The notes beneath the pieces were generated by a model. That model did no database searches. It was not told where the DNA came from and saw only the letters and a list, made by a program, of their open reading frames with translations. The translations under genes were made by a program, and so were the position numbers. From assembly GCF_014898055.3 (NCBI RefSeq), contig NW_023601212.1:53184329-53248328 (forward strand): a stretch of 64,000 bases of DNA. Direction: 5' to 3'. Positions 12,851-24,161 of this stretch are shown here, in pieces. The DNA comes from Talpa occidentalis (taxonomy: Eukaryota > Chordata > Mammalia > Eulipotyphla > Talpidae). Position 1 is the stretch's first letter, and each line of letters starts with the position of its first letter.

Positions 12851-13169
12851 TCCCAGCTGACTACCAAACACTACTCAGCCATCCCGTTTGCTCAGCCATC
12901 TCTGGACATACCAAGGAGACCTGCCATTGGGGTGGAGCTCAACCAGCAGCAGAGTGGGCTGTGTCGGGCTGCAGCCCAGGACTAGACTGACAATAGAACA
13001 GCAAGCAAGGAGGCTGTGCCCAGAAGGCACTGCCAGATACCTGGAGATGCCTTGCTCAGCCTTCCCAGTTGAAGTTCTGTGCCAGGACAGAGGGGTAGTT
13101 GGGGGCACGACTGGGCTAGGCTTCCCTAAAGAATAAAGTCAACATTGTGGCTGAAGCCTGCCCTATAGA

Positions 13170-13290
13170 ATCTAATCGCACAAACAAGAATTTGGCTGCC
13201 TATACCAGAATCACCTAGGAATGCCCTGGCACTGCCCAGGAGATGCCAACCCAGTGGTTCTAGGTGAGTTCTCTGAATCTTTTTATTTTA
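13170..13290. mobile_element. MER5-like hAT-Charlie fragment
   Basis: 'accagaatcacctaggaatg' ... 'cccagtggttctaggtgagt' resembles the MER5 family (CATCAGAATCACCTGGAGGGC ... CAGTGGTTCTC). Confidence 0.45.
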
Positions 13291-13291
13291 T

Positions 13292-13294
<3 letters not shown>

Positions 13295-13352
<58 letters not shown>
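13295..13352. repeat. (AT)29 microsatellite
   Basis: About 58 bases of uninterrupted alternating A and T. Confidence 0.97.
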
Positions 13353-13356
<4 letters not shown>

Positions 13357-15707
13357 CAAGCATACAAAACCCCTGGAAGAAGGCTTGGGATTAGGGAGAA
13401 TTGGATCCACAATTACTATGCGTATGTCTGCAGTATGGTAACCTTGTCAATCATACTCTGAGACTGTTCTGGAGAAGGACTCCTGTGACTGCAGCTCAGA
13501 ACAGGAACATGTTTCCTTGCTGCACCTAAGGAAGGAGCGCCTCATGTAAGGGGCAATGCCACCACCTGCTGGTCAGTCTAGAAACATCGCCCATTCTCCA
13601 GACAATTGTTAGAAATAGTAGGAAGCCAGGCCCTGCCCACCCTCTCGTGCTCTGCCTTTGAAAGTCCTACTCTGAAAACTGAAGTCACCAGCACCCCCCC
13701 ACCCCCAACTCCCCATCTTGTGCCTCCTTTGGTGCCTCTAATTTAGGCCTATTTTCCTGAGCATCCTTCAGTTAATGAGCAGATCCTGCTAACCCTCTGT
13801 CTTGCCCTGAATTCGTCTCAATTTAGCACACACTTGATGTGAGCCAGCTGTGGGCTGACTGGACAGAAGAAAGCAACTCAGGCCCCTACTTTAGCAGAGG
13901 GGATGGAGAAGTAGGAGCGATTTATGAATATGGATGACTTCTATCTAAGCTGATTTCTAGAGGAAAAGCTAGAGTCACTGCAGGATATGAGGGGAGATTC
14001 CAGCAAAAGAACTAGCAGGATAGAATGTTCTGGTTGTTTGCATGTAGAAACCCAAGTGTTTTAAATTTAATTCACTTTTTTGCTGCCCGACAAAGGATGG
14101 AATGCAAACATTTTCCATCAACTACGAGGCAGCTTTAAAAATTAAAAGGAAGGGAAATTAGGTTTTCAGTTCCTAAAATCAAATTGGGGAGGCCAGGGTG
14201 GGAGGGTCTCAGGTCTGCTGTGAATGTGCAAGAGGGAGGCCTGAGTTGGATGGAAGTAATCCTATCACCAGGGAAGCAGGAGGCAGAGAAGTTCTATGCT
14301 TCACCCCACTAGGAGTTCTCCTGGTCAGTGCGAGGAGAGGCTCTCAGCACCACCCCCAGCCTGCTCACCACAATGCCCTGAAAAGCACCAAGATCCCAAG
14401 GGCTAGAGCCACAAAGGGCAAGGATACCCTGTGCTTCCAGTTTTGCAAAGAATTTCCAGGTCCTGAAAGTGGCAGAGAGGTCTCCCCGAGCTGGAAGATC
14501 TGTGAACCCCATGTTGAAGAGCCCCCATTGGTCTCCATGGTAACCTGCGTGCACCAGACCTCTGGTTCCGCTGGAGGACTGATGACCTTGACTTAGCCCC
14601 GAGGTAGAGAAATACAAATCCAAACCACAAGGAGGAAACAAGGGGATGCGGCATTCCTGCTTAGCAGCAGATTCCTACTGGCCACGGAGACAAAGGAGGT
14701 CAAGCAGTGGCCTCAGAGCAAGGTGGGAACAGAATGGCGCACCTGCCACAAAGCTGGTCGATAAAACCGTCTGGGTGGTGGGTGGAGGCCGACAGTGCAG
14801 GACATTCTGTAGTTCTGCAGCTTCTGGGATCCTGGCCAAATGATCCCCCCACTGTCCCGGACTGGTTTGTGCCCCAGAGGCTGTGGGCTTCTGGATCCTA
14901 AGTGTCAGCTCCACACATGTTCTGGGGCCAAAGACGATGGGGCCAGCTCTGAAGATGTTCAGCTTCTGCTGCTGATCTCTCAGCTAAAGAACGACACAGT
15001 TTCTAAAAACAAAAAACAAAAACAAAAACAAAAAACCACACAAACCCTTCAGTGATCCCCAGGGCTCTCAGAATGGAGCTTAAGCACTCTCCTCTCCACA
15101 GTGTCACCCACCCTCTGAATTCTCTCAAGAGGCTCTCACCCCTCTTACCTAACTAACCCCTGCTCATCTCAAGCCCACCTTGCCCTGTTCCCAGGGCCTG
15201 CCTGCCTCCCCCCCCACCGCCCCTCCGGGGCTGAGTGAAGGGATTCTGCTGTGCCGTCCACGAGCTCTGGGCTTAACACACTCTCAATGGCCTTAGCATG
15301 TTCTCAAGCCACTGCTCACATCTTCATCTGCATCACCAGGCTGGGGGACTTGAGGCCGAAACTGTGTGACTGTCCTATTGCTATCATGGCACCAGTATAG
15401 CACCCCAATTTAAAGAGTGTTCTGGGAGACTTAGAGGAGATGACATTCAACATGAGACCTAAAGGATCAGGGTGGGAGTAGAGATGTGGTTTCAAGAAAA
15501 GAAATCAAGCCAGCAAGGGCAAAGGCCCTGGGGCTAGAAAGAAGTTGGTAGGTGCCAGGAACATGTTAAGGAGGAACGTTGTGACTGAATGTAGGGAAGG
15601 ACTGAGCAAGTGGCACAGGATTAGGTCCCAGGGGTTCCAAGCATGGTAGAAAGTAACTGAATGGGCAAAGCTGAATAGAAACATGATTCGGTAGCCTCAG
15701 CTTTTAT
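13353..15707. other. Unassigned, no gene seen
   Basis: Non-coding DNA with C-rich runs (13,694-13,707; 15,209-15,220) and an A/C-rich AAACA tract at 15,006-15,038. Overlapping open frames of up to 132 codons near 14.2-14.9 kb show no domain. Confidence 0.45.
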
Positions 15708-15724
15708 CTTCTCTTTCCCTTTCT

Positions 15725-16010
15725 TTTTTTCTTTTCTTTTTTTTTTTTTTTTTAAGATTTATTTATTTAGGCATACAAGAGCTAGGGTAGAGGCCAGAGG
15801 TGTGGGGAATGAGAGAATTCACCAGAGACAGAGTGGGGAACAGAACAGGCAGACTAACTGAAATACACTGCTGAGGGGAGCAGCGGTTGAGGCAGGAAAG
15901 GTCTGCTGCACCATGTGGGTTGCTCCCTGGCAGGGGATCGAACTTGTGCTGCAGAAGCTGTGGACTGCTTCATAGGTTGCGTCTTAACCCTTGTGCCACC
16001 AGGGAGGCCC
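15725..16010 (-). mobile_element. tRNA-derived SINE, subtype B
   Basis: Long T-run, AAGATTTATTTATTTAGGCATAC, ending ...TGTGCCACCAGGGAGGCCC. The flanking duplication ttctctttccctttct lies just before the T-run and at 16,011-16,026. Confidence 0.9.
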
Positions 16011-16026
16011 TTCTCTTTCCCTTTCT

Positions 16027-16979
16027 ACTGTCACTGAACACAGGCTCTCCTCTGAAGACAGCTCCCTGCAGCCTTCTCAAGTGGTGACATATTCTTCCCT
16101 CTGCATCCCTCCTACCACTGGGTGGGACCGATAGCTTTCTCATTTCTTCTTGCTATTTTGGGCCATTCTTCCTAAAAACTTCCCAGCATTGAATATCAAA
16201 TCATCAGCAGCAAAGCTTTACAGCACCCACAAACCCCACCAACCCCCAATCACTTCTCTGCATCACTGGATCTGAGTGCTTGGCTCACTGTCACTCTCCC
16301 CAGCCCCACCCATCGTCATGTTGGGAAGCACGTAGCTGTTTTCACAATCCCCTGAGCAACTCCACCAAAGGTCTCATCCTCCATCCGATCTCAAATACTC
16401 ACTCAAATGACCAGTCGAAAGTCTGACATCAGTAACAACCACACCCCCTCCATGATCTCAGAGTGGCGTGACTTCCTCCCTGACCAGCACCTCCCAACTT
16501 GCCAGTTGACTGTGCCGGCCGTGGCTGCTGGCTTTTTTAGCTTTGAACATATCCTGCTCCCCCTGTGTCCTCTCCCCATCTGACTCAGCCTAAATCCCAA
16601 GGTGTATTACTTGATTCCCTTCTTTTTTCATCTACCTTGATCTTCAACACCCCTCTTTTGCTTCATCATATTTGTTTGGTAAAACCCTGGTCAATGCCAT
16701 GTCTGCACCCACACAGCTGTGTGGCTGGAAGAAAGCACACACTGTCTTCCCATGGTCTACCTCTAGCTCATGACCACTAACCTCAAGTGGGCGTGCAATG
16801 CTGCCTGGCAGTCATGGTCCATTCACTCTCCCCGATGAATATTTCATAGCTTCCTTCTCTCCAGACCTCTCATACCTCCTCCCTGACCCTCCACCCCAGT
16901 CCATGACCTTACTTCCTTTTGTACTGAGAAAAAGCAACTTTAGAAAGAACATCTCCTTATTCTCCCACCTCGACATCTT
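16027..16979. other. Unassigned pyrimidine-rich stretch
   Basis: CT-rich non-coding DNA. It could be the very decayed 5' continuation of the L2 relic that follows, but I cannot align it. Confidence 0.4.
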
Positions 16980-17578
16980 CCCACATGCCTGAGTCAGTGT
17001 CCCTGTCCTTTAACTACCATCCTGTTCCTGTGGATGAGCTGCCGGTGCAGACACCAGCACTTGCTCTGGCACTGGGTGCTCTTCTCTCAGTTTCTCAAGG
17101 ACATGGCCCCAGCAATTTCCTCCACTCCCACCTCATCAATTCTTCTTTCTCTACTGGATATTTCCTCCAGCACACATACAATTCCTATTCTTCTGTTCCT
17201 TCTTACAGGAAAACTCTTTGAGTGAGCTGTTTATACTCATTACCCCTCTTTGAGGATAATTCTCTCCCCTCTTAAATCTACTCAAATCAGTTTTTGATAT
17301 CTATGTGGCTAAATCAAATGATCAAGTCTTATCTTAGTCGTCGTTTCATATGGACTCGCAACAGCATTTTGACACAATAGATCAATTCTTTCTCCTTGAA
17401 TTATTTCTCCCCTTCATCTTCAGAACATCATCAGCCAATTTCTCTTCAGCACCTTTGGTCTCTTTATGCCTCTTTCTCTGGGCCCTCTTACCTCTCCCAT
17501 CAATTTCATGTTGGATTGGTCCACAGCCCAGTTTGGGGACCTCGTGACTCATGTAATCACATGGCTTTAAATGCAACC
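16980..17578 (+). mobile_element. L2 relic, upstream part (reverse-transcriptase region)
   Basis: Diverged L2 ORF2 DNA: 'cttctttctctactggat', 'ggaaaactctttgagtgagc', 'cagcattttgacacaatag' (the AFDTVDH region), then 'catggctttaaatgcaacc' just before the YADD catalytic motif would be encoded. No open reading frame remains. Confidence 0.7.
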
Positions 17579-17580
17579 TA

Positions 17581-17887
17581 GGGCCTCCCCTGGTGGTACA
17601 GCAGTAGAGCGCTGGGCTGCGAAGCTGCCCGCAGCCTCCACAGCACGGGTTCGATCCCCGGCCATCGGCGAAGGTCCCACATGGCACGGCAGACCTCTCC
17701 TGCCTCACCTGCTGCTCCCCTCAGCAGTGTATTTCATCAGTCTGCCTGTTCTGTTCCCCACTCTGGCTCTGGTGAATTCTCTCACCCTCTTGTGCTTCTG
17801 ACTGTACCCAGTGCTTGTATAAATAAATAAATAAATCTTTAAAAAAAATTGTAGAACATATAACTTAAAATAAATAAATAAATAAAT
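17581..17887 (+). mobile_element. tRNA-derived SINE, subtype A, inside the L2 RT region
   Basis: GGGCCTCCCCTGGTGGTACA head, GGTTCGATCCCCGG B box and GTATAAATAAATAAAT tail, followed by an extra A-rich segment with a second AATAAATAAAT run. Target duplication aaatgcaacc before 17,579 and at about 17,888-17,897. Confidence 0.9.
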
Positions 17888-17897
17888 AAATGCAACC

Positions 17898-18610
17898 CAT
17901 TCATGGGTAACTTTCACATTTTACATATTTTATATCCTACGAAGAGCTCCAACTTGAAATCTAGATGCCTATATCCAATTTAGTGCCAATACCCAACTGT
18001 CTCCTCATTGTTTCTACTTGAAAACATTGTTCAAGACTAATACCCTCCATCTTTACCTTTAAAATCTGCTCCTCCCACACAATCCTGCTCATCTCAGGTA
18101 AGGGTGACAGCATCCTTCCAGTTGCTGGGGCCAAACTCTTAGAATCATCCTTGACTCTTTCATATCCATACCCAAATGTACAACCAAACATGTTAGCTCC
18201 AACCTCAAATATATGCAGAAATTGAGCATTTATCACATTTGTGGCTATTCTGGTCCAAAGCACCATATCTCTCACCCAGATTATTGCCAAGTCTCCTTTT
18301 TTGATCTTCCTGAGTCCATTGCTCTGGTCAACTTTCTTAAAACAGCAATCAGACTGATCCTGTTAACACATTACTTACAGTAAAAACATACTCCTTAAAA
18401 TGACATGCAAGACCCTGTATAATCTGACCATGCCTTCATATCCTCCTTCTCTTCCCTGGCTCTATCCATCCACACAGGTCTCCTTGCTTCCACTTTCTGG
18501 GCATGCTCCCACCTTAAATGTTCTGTTTTGGTTCTTCTCTCTCTTGGCTTCTCCCAGATATCTGCATGTTTTGTTCTCTTGTACACTTCAATATTTTTCA
18601 AAAAATAAAT
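17898..18610 (+). mobile_element. L2 relic, middle part
   Basis: Continues the L2 ORF: 'atctgctcctcccacac', 'cagcatccttccagttgctg', 'gaatcatccttgactctttc', 'ttaaaacagcaatcagactg' and 'gacatgcaagaccctgtata'. It preserves the order of the L2 consensus over about 700 bases. Confidence 0.75.
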
Positions 18611-18618
18611 CATCTTCT

Positions 18619-18895
18619 GGGTCTCCCAGTGGCACAGGGGTTAAAGACACAGCGCTATCAAACCATCACCAGCCACTGCAGCACGAGTTTGATCCCTGGC
18701 TGGCCAGGGAGGTGACCCACATGGCACAGCAGACCTCTCCGGTCTCGCCAGCTGCTCCCCTCAGCAGTGTATTTCAGTAGATTTGCCTGTTCTGCTCCAC
18801 ATTCTGTCTCTGGTTAATAATCTTACCCCCCACACCTCTGACTTACACCCCAGTTCTTGTATGCATATATACATAAATCTTTTTTTAAAAAATGT
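18619..18895 (+). mobile_element. tRNA-derived SINE, subtype B
   Basis: Head TGGGTCTCCCAGTGGCACAG. The B-box region is degraded (GAGTTTGATCCCTGG). Tail TTGTATGCATATATACATAA then ATCTTTTTTT. Short target duplication catcttct on both sides. Confidence 0.85.
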
Positions 18896-19060
18896 CATCT
18901 TCTTAATGCATTTAATGCATCTTCACCCATGCATTTTAAATTGCAGTTCCAATCCTTACACTTCCCAGTTCTTAACACTGCTGGTTTTTTCATAGCACTT
19001 ATTCAATATCTAACAGACTCTATGATTTGCTTACTTATAAGGTTTTTTGGGGGTAGGGAG
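18896..19060 (+). mobile_element. L2 relic, 3' part
   Basis: 'ttttcatagcacttattca' followed by 'atatctaacagactctatg' matches the L2 3' region (CATAGCACTTATCACCATCTGACATACT). Confidence 0.6.
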
Positions 19061-19081
19061 GAGAAGGAACTGGGGATTTAT

Positions 19082-19386
19082 ATTTTTTTTCTTTTTTTTA
19101 AGTAGCCATTTTTTTTTTTAAGATTTATTTATTTATTTATACAAGCACTGGGTACAGTCAGAAGCACGGGAAGGTGAGAGAATTCACCAGAGCCAGAGCG
19201 GGGAGCAGCGCAGGCAGAAGGACCGAAGTACACTGCTGAGGGGAGCAGCGGGCGGCAGGAGAGGTCTGCGCACCATGTGGGACCCTCCTTCGGTGGCCGG
19301 GGAGCAGCCGGGGATCGAACCGCTGGTGCAGAGACTGCGAGCAGCTTCGCAACCCAGCGCTCAACCGCTGCGCCACCGGGGAGGCC
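19082..19386 (-). mobile_element. tRNA-derived SINE, subtype A, well preserved
   Basis: Minus-strand copy with intact B-box complement (GGGGATCGAACC) and A-box region, ending GCGCCACCGGGGAGGCC. The 13-bp target duplication ctggggatttata is perfect (19,069-19,081; 19,387-19,399), which suggests a recent insertion. Confidence 0.93.
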
Positions 19387-19399
19387 CTGGGGATTTATA

Positions 19400-20068
19400 A
19401 TTTTAAAATCTTATTTCTGTCCCATGCTACATGTTCACCACTTGAGCCAACACTGAGGCTCTGTTCCTCATGGCTGTTCAGGGGTCAAGGGGACTAGACA
19501 ATGGAGCTACCACCTTCTGGGATGTTACTGGGTGCCATGTGAGAGGGAAGAGGTTGCTCAGGCCTCAAAAAGCTACCTGCTAGATCTGATAGATACTCAC
19601 ACTTTGGCCAGAAGTGATCACACAGTCTCAATTAACTACAAGGGGCCAGGAAATTAAATCCTACCACAGGCTAAGAAGGAGGGAAGGGGGCAATATTTGA
19701 TCAATATTTATTAAATAAGCAAATTAATCCATTTTGGGGAGTGAGTTAGAGGTCTTTGCATTTGGTGAGGCCTTACCTAGTGGCAATTGAGAAAAGGAAA
19801 GTAATATGATACAGGAGCCAGGACGAATCACATATGTCAGTGTCAGGAAGTCCAATGTGACTAGCAGAGGTCAGCATAGGTGAGTGCAAGAGGGATAATA
19901 CAACTTTAAAAAAAAGCAAGAAAGTGGATGGGGCACCAGTTACTTCAGGTGCCCCATTAAACCCAGCATGTGTTTGTGCAAGGCTGAGAGGACTGGATTC
20001 CACCAAAGCACTTTCACCTGATGAGACCCAGCCACATGCAGATAATGACTACTTTTGCTTCTGAATGC
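19400..20068. other. Unassigned, no gene seen
   Basis: Non-coding DNA without an assignable repeat. Confidence 0.45.
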
Positions 20069-20077
20069 AAGATTTAA

Positions 20078-20350
20078 TTTTTTTTTAAGATTTATTTATT
20101 TATTTATTTATATACGAACCGGGGTACAGGCCAGATGCACAGGAAGGTGAGAGGATTCACCAGAGACAGAGCGGGGAACAGAACAGGCAGACTGACGAAA
20201 TACACTGCTGAGGGGAGCAGCGGGCGAGACAGGAGAGGTCTCCTCACCGTGCGGGTTGCTCCGAGGCGGTTGGGGATCCAACCGGCACCGCTGAGGCTGC
20301 GGACAGCTTCACAGCGCTGCACTCAACTGCCTGCGCCACCAGGGGAGGCC
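20078..20350 (-). mobile_element. tRNA-derived SINE, intermediate type
   Basis: AAGATTTATTTATTTATTTA at the left and CTGCGCCACCAGGGGAGGCC at the right. Target duplication (c)aagattta before and after. Confidence 0.9.
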
Positions 20351-20359
20351 CAAGATTTA

Positions 20360-21189
20360 AATTTTAATCTTGTTCATTTCCATAATCTGTCTCATTTTCA
20401 AATTTAACATAAAATTTGACATTTTATGTGATAAAAATATGCAAAAGGTGCCTTTATATTTTTGTTATCACCTATAATGTTGCTTGTGTTTCTCTCTCCA
20501 CCCTTCACCCACACCCTCGGAGTGGATTGGACAGAGGTTTCCCGGGTCCTTCCAAAGAAGAACCAGGTCTTCTGCGGGGTGTGAGACCAACCAGTCCTCA
20601 GTTCACCCCAGCCAGGAGAATCCACAAGCACAGAGTAAGATTGCGTTCCAGGCGCTGAAAGGGAGTTTCTTTCAGGAAACTTGGCTTCACTCTCACGGCT
20701 AGAGCGTTCTGAGGAAAGGTTCTCTCCAGTTCTGTTAGAGCAGCCTTGAAAAAGGAAAGGGGAGGTATACGTTTATGGAAACCTCGAGCGCCTCTCCCCA
20801 TCGCTGTGAATTACCTCTGTGTTCAGGAAGCCCAGCTGGACAGCTGCGAGGAAAGGCGTGTGTGTTTGAAGGGGACTTGGAAAGAAAAGGCCCCTTGTAC
20901 CCTGAGCAGCAACTGTAGCGTGTGACACAGGAGTACTGGAGTACTGGGGAGTCAGGAGCCCCACAACCCCACAGAGGTCCAGGCCAAGATCTCAACTGCA
21001 GTGCTCAAAGGAGCCTGAGGGGGCGCCAGAGAGCAGAAGAGTCCAGGCCCACAGAGTAAGCTGCCCAGCCAGGAGGCGTGAGGGTGGAGGAACAAGGTGT
21101 GAGAATCCTGAAGGTAGCTGGGCCCAGCCCCACCCCTTCTTTGCGTGGCAAACTCAAACTCATCCTTAAATGACCAACTCAAAAGACAT
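20360..21189. other. Unassigned, no gene seen
   Basis: Moderately GC-rich, with scattered CpG near 20.5-20.9 kb. Short overlapping frames only. Confidence 0.45.
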
Positions 21190-21384
21190 TTCTTGATCAT
21201 GGACTCGGTGAAATAGATGTGGGTGAGAGACCCGTGGAGAGGATGACACTGGCAACTTTTACCTTGATTTTGATTTTGCTCTTTTCCTTCCAGACTTGTC
21301 TGGTTGTTTCTGATCCTTTTCTGTGGGACCCCACCGGAAGTTGCTTTAGAGTTATGGCAGGCTTTTGGACCTTGCTCTGGCCAA
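21190..21384 (+). mobile_element. LTR block homologous to the middle of the 60.7-kb solo LTR
   Basis: Corresponds to about 60,850-61,043: shared 'agatgtgggtgaga', 'gattttgctcttttccttcc' and 'cttgtctggttgtttct'. Non-coding LTR sequence in plus orientation. Confidence 0.8.
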
Positions 21385-21387
21385 CAC

Positions 21388-21458
21388 AGGAAAGGCAAAG
21401 AATATACTTTCTAAATCAAGCACCCAAAGTTACCAGTCCCCTCGTGGGTAAAAATCCA
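21388..21458 (-). mobile_element. LTR block homologous to the 3' part of the same LTR, inverted
   Basis: Reverse complement of about 61,052-61,121 ('aggaaaggcaaagaatatac', 'gcacccaaagttaccagtcc', 'gtgggtaaaaatcca'). Confidence 0.8.
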
Positions 21459-21474
21459 CCCAAACAGGATTGAC

Positions 21475-21685
21475 CCACAATCAAAAGGCAAGCACAGTTT
21501 CTTCACGTGTCTCTCTCTGCTCCATGTGTCTCCTCCAGGTCTCCTTCTGGCTCTGCATCCTGCTTCCTTCCTTCCTCAGTCTCCTCTGCAGCTTCTTCTC
21601 TCCATGCTCAGCTCCACCCTCCCTTGGGTGGGCAGGAAACTTGGAACTTCCCCCCCACTTCCTCCTTGTCATCCCCACCATTGTG
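21475..21685 (-). mobile_element. LTR block homologous to the 5' part of the same LTR, inverted
   Basis: Reverse complement of about 60,690-60,855 ('cagtttcttcacgtgtctct', 'ctcctccaggtctcc', 'catcctgcttccttccttcc', 'tgggtgggcaggaa'). Confidence 0.8.
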
Positions 21686-23239
21686 GCCCACAGTGGATTG
21701 TCCACAATGGTCCTGACTTCCCCATCCTTGCAGAGTTACAGGACCTGGCCTGGTTCTTCTGGATCCCAGGCAGCACAGTGCCTGGCCCAGCACTCTCTAT
21801 ACTCTCTGTAGGAGGCCTGGAATCATGCAGGGGGTTGTTAAAATGCAGATTCTGGTGTTAACCTGGAGGGTGGCTCTGAATCCTCACATTAAACCATATC
21901 CCTCGGTTATTCTTACACACAGCTGACTAGTACAAAAGACAGTGCTTACAAATGCTTCTGACCAAGAATCCAACATACCAGAGTAAGAAATACAGTTTTC
22001 ATGGCAACCCCGCCCCATGTATGTATATAAAAGTATTGACATAACAAAAATTGCAGCAAACTAAACTTTTCCTTACCTTGTATAAGACACTGTGATACAG
22101 TCTAGTCCATTCTGTTCTGTTCCACTCTCTCCTATTCAAACAAGAATCTTGGCTGAATGCCCCTAAAACAGCTCCCTGTCTAATCCTCAGGATGGGTCCT
22201 GCAGTTTGAGGGGTAGAAAAATGACCCTCGCATACTCAAGACATGCTCAAGGAATGAATAAATGAAAGACAGAACAAATAAATGAGTACTGCATCTCACT
22301 GATTATAAAATTGAGAGACTCTAACGACGACTTCTGAGATATCTTCATTTAAAATCTGAGGCTGCTTGCTCAATTTCCAACAGCTTCCCCAAACCCCAGG
22401 GCTCTGGGATTCTTTAGTTAAAAGGATCCCTGCTGCTAGGAGAGTTCAGAGGGTTTTATTTCAATTTATTCATTAACTAAAGACAGTCAGGGCCTTCCCT
22501 TCTATTCTCCTCAGGCCTGGGGCCTGACATCCGCAGAGCCCAAAAGGACCAGCAAAGGCAAAGGTAAACCTAGAGTGAAGGGCATTGCTGGTATGGTCTC
22601 CTGGTCTTTCCTCGCCCTCTACAAGCACCCAGGGTTGAGGTGGAATATGAAGGAGTCACTGACCGAGCAGGGGAGCTATGGCTGTGGCCAAGGAAATGTG
22701 CTATTTGGCCAGGGGAGAGTGTTTGCATTTGAGTATTTGACCATTTGTACCCAGGGGTGGGGGTAATAGTGTCCTCTGGGAGTCCTGTCACAGCACAGCC
22801 CAGGGCTACTTGGGAAATTGAGAGCAACAGTAGTGGACTGTTCTTGGTGGTCCATGATAAAACAGTCTGTTAAGTTGCTCTGGAAGACATTTTAAGTGCT
22901 ACTCTCTTTATCCCACCTCCCCTCCTACCCTACCTCCCACCCCCCCCACCCCCGCCCCAACCACAACCACAGTGCAACCTCTTTTGGAGAGAAATTTGTG
23001 ATAGTTAAGGATCCTCTGGCCTGGACATGCATACCCACATAGCTACAGCATTTTCAGTTCATTTCAGGAGCTCTATATACAGACTTCAGGATCTGAAGCT
23101 TGTTCCAGTCTTCCAGACTCAAAAACCCAGAGACTTCTTAGCCATCCACCTCCTTCCCCTAAAACCACAGCCACAAAAACATCAAGGGGGGGCAGAACAC
23201 CTTGTTTCCTAGATCACATTCTGAAGACACCTGTTCAAA
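21686..23239. other. Mostly unassigned; possible MER5-like piece
   Basis: At 21,805-21,890 'gttgttaaaatgcagattct' and flanks resemble MER5/hAT-Charlie. A C-rich run lies at 22,937-22,955. No gene seen. Confidence 0.4.
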
Positions 23240-23907
23240 AAATGTGTTAGGTGTCCCTGCTGCCTACAGGGTCACAGGGGTATAAAAAGAGGCCCAAGGG
23301 CTATGTTTGCTGGAAACAACATCAGTGCCTGTTGCCTCATGGGGCCACAGTGTTAAGAGCAGCGCGGGATGGAGGAGAGACAACTCGAAGTCAAAGTAGA
23401 GAGAGAGACCTAGAGGGGCTTACACCTCAGAGAGTGTAGCCCCGCTCCAAGGGCAGTCTTGCATATATGGGGGATCACGTTCAGGGAAGGTGGGCAAATA
23501 CAGGAGGAATGTATGGAGGAAAGTGTGTGGTGGGGATGTGGATTGGGGATATATAATAGTGTGTATGTGGTGGGGATGTGTACTGGGGATGCATGAATGT
23601 CTGGCACAGCCTAGGGGGGAGTGAATAGGGGCTGTTGTCTGGGGGGCTCCATTGTTGCTGCTGATTTAAACATCCAATTTCTAGTCCCTGTTTACATTTA
23701 ACTTTCTGTCAAAGTGGTCTAGCTGGCTGTGCTAATCTGGCCATACAGTCTGCCTGTTGCTTTCAGCAGATACTGGTTTTCCAGTATGTTCTTCACACCA
23801 AGACTTTTGTCCTGCTGAGAGGCCCCCTGCCTGACTGCCATTTTAGCTTGAACTCTGGGTACCAAGACAATAGCCTGAAAACAAGGGGGGCTGGGGAATC
23901 CACATGT
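23240..23907 (+). mobile_element. LTR-like repeat 'family X', copy 1
   Basis: From about 23,335 it aligns with a second copy at 50,935-51,018 plus 52,293-52,645: shared 'gcagtcttg', 'ttcagcagatactggttttc', 'accaagacttttg', 'gagaggccccc' and 'accaagacaata'. A TATA box (GGTATAAAAAGAGGC at about 23,279-23,293) lies near its upstream end. This suggests an LTR with its promoter, but I cannot name the family and see no clean TG...CA ends. Confidence 0.55.
23520..23592. repeat. Two-unit tandem repeat within family X
   Basis: The segment 'gtgtgtggtggggatgtg' plus 'ggggat' is repeated with about 37-bp spacing and small changes (ggattggggatata versus tactggggatgcat). Confidence 0.7.
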
Positions 23908-23934
23908 GCCAATGAAGGCAGCTCAATTTTCTGG

Positions 23935-24117
23935 GAACTTACAATGTTCCAGATATGATACTAACCTCTTTACCTAGAGTATATTATCTAACCCTCCCAG
24001 ACCGCCATGATGGGGCTGCCATCATGATTCCCCTTTCACAGACGGGAAGTCAAGGCACAGAGAGATTAAGGAATGCACCGAAGGCCACACAGCTAGTGAG
24101 CTGTAAGATTCAAACCT
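23935..24117 (-). mobile_element. MIR element
   Basis: Reverse-oriented MIR: 'cccctttcacagacgggaag', 'aggcacagagagattaagga' and 'ggccacacagctagtgagct' match the MIR core and tRNA-related part. Confidence 0.8.
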
Positions 24118-24161
24118 TGAGGTATCTGTGGTATCTATCCAGGAGAGTGCATAGGCCACAG
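24118..24161. repeat. 44-bp direct repeat, copy 1
   Basis: Identical to 25,158-25,201 except for one base (T versus C after 'ggtatctg'). It sits directly after the MIR. Both copies are followed by G-rich runs. Confidence 0.9.

Noticed and set aside
14198..14596. 132-codon open frame with overlapping minus-strand frames
   Set aside because: Moderate GC with several overlapping frames and no recognisable protein.
23520..23592. Possible CRISPR-like repeat
   Set aside because: Only two imperfect units without spacers of regular length, in a eukaryotic genome.
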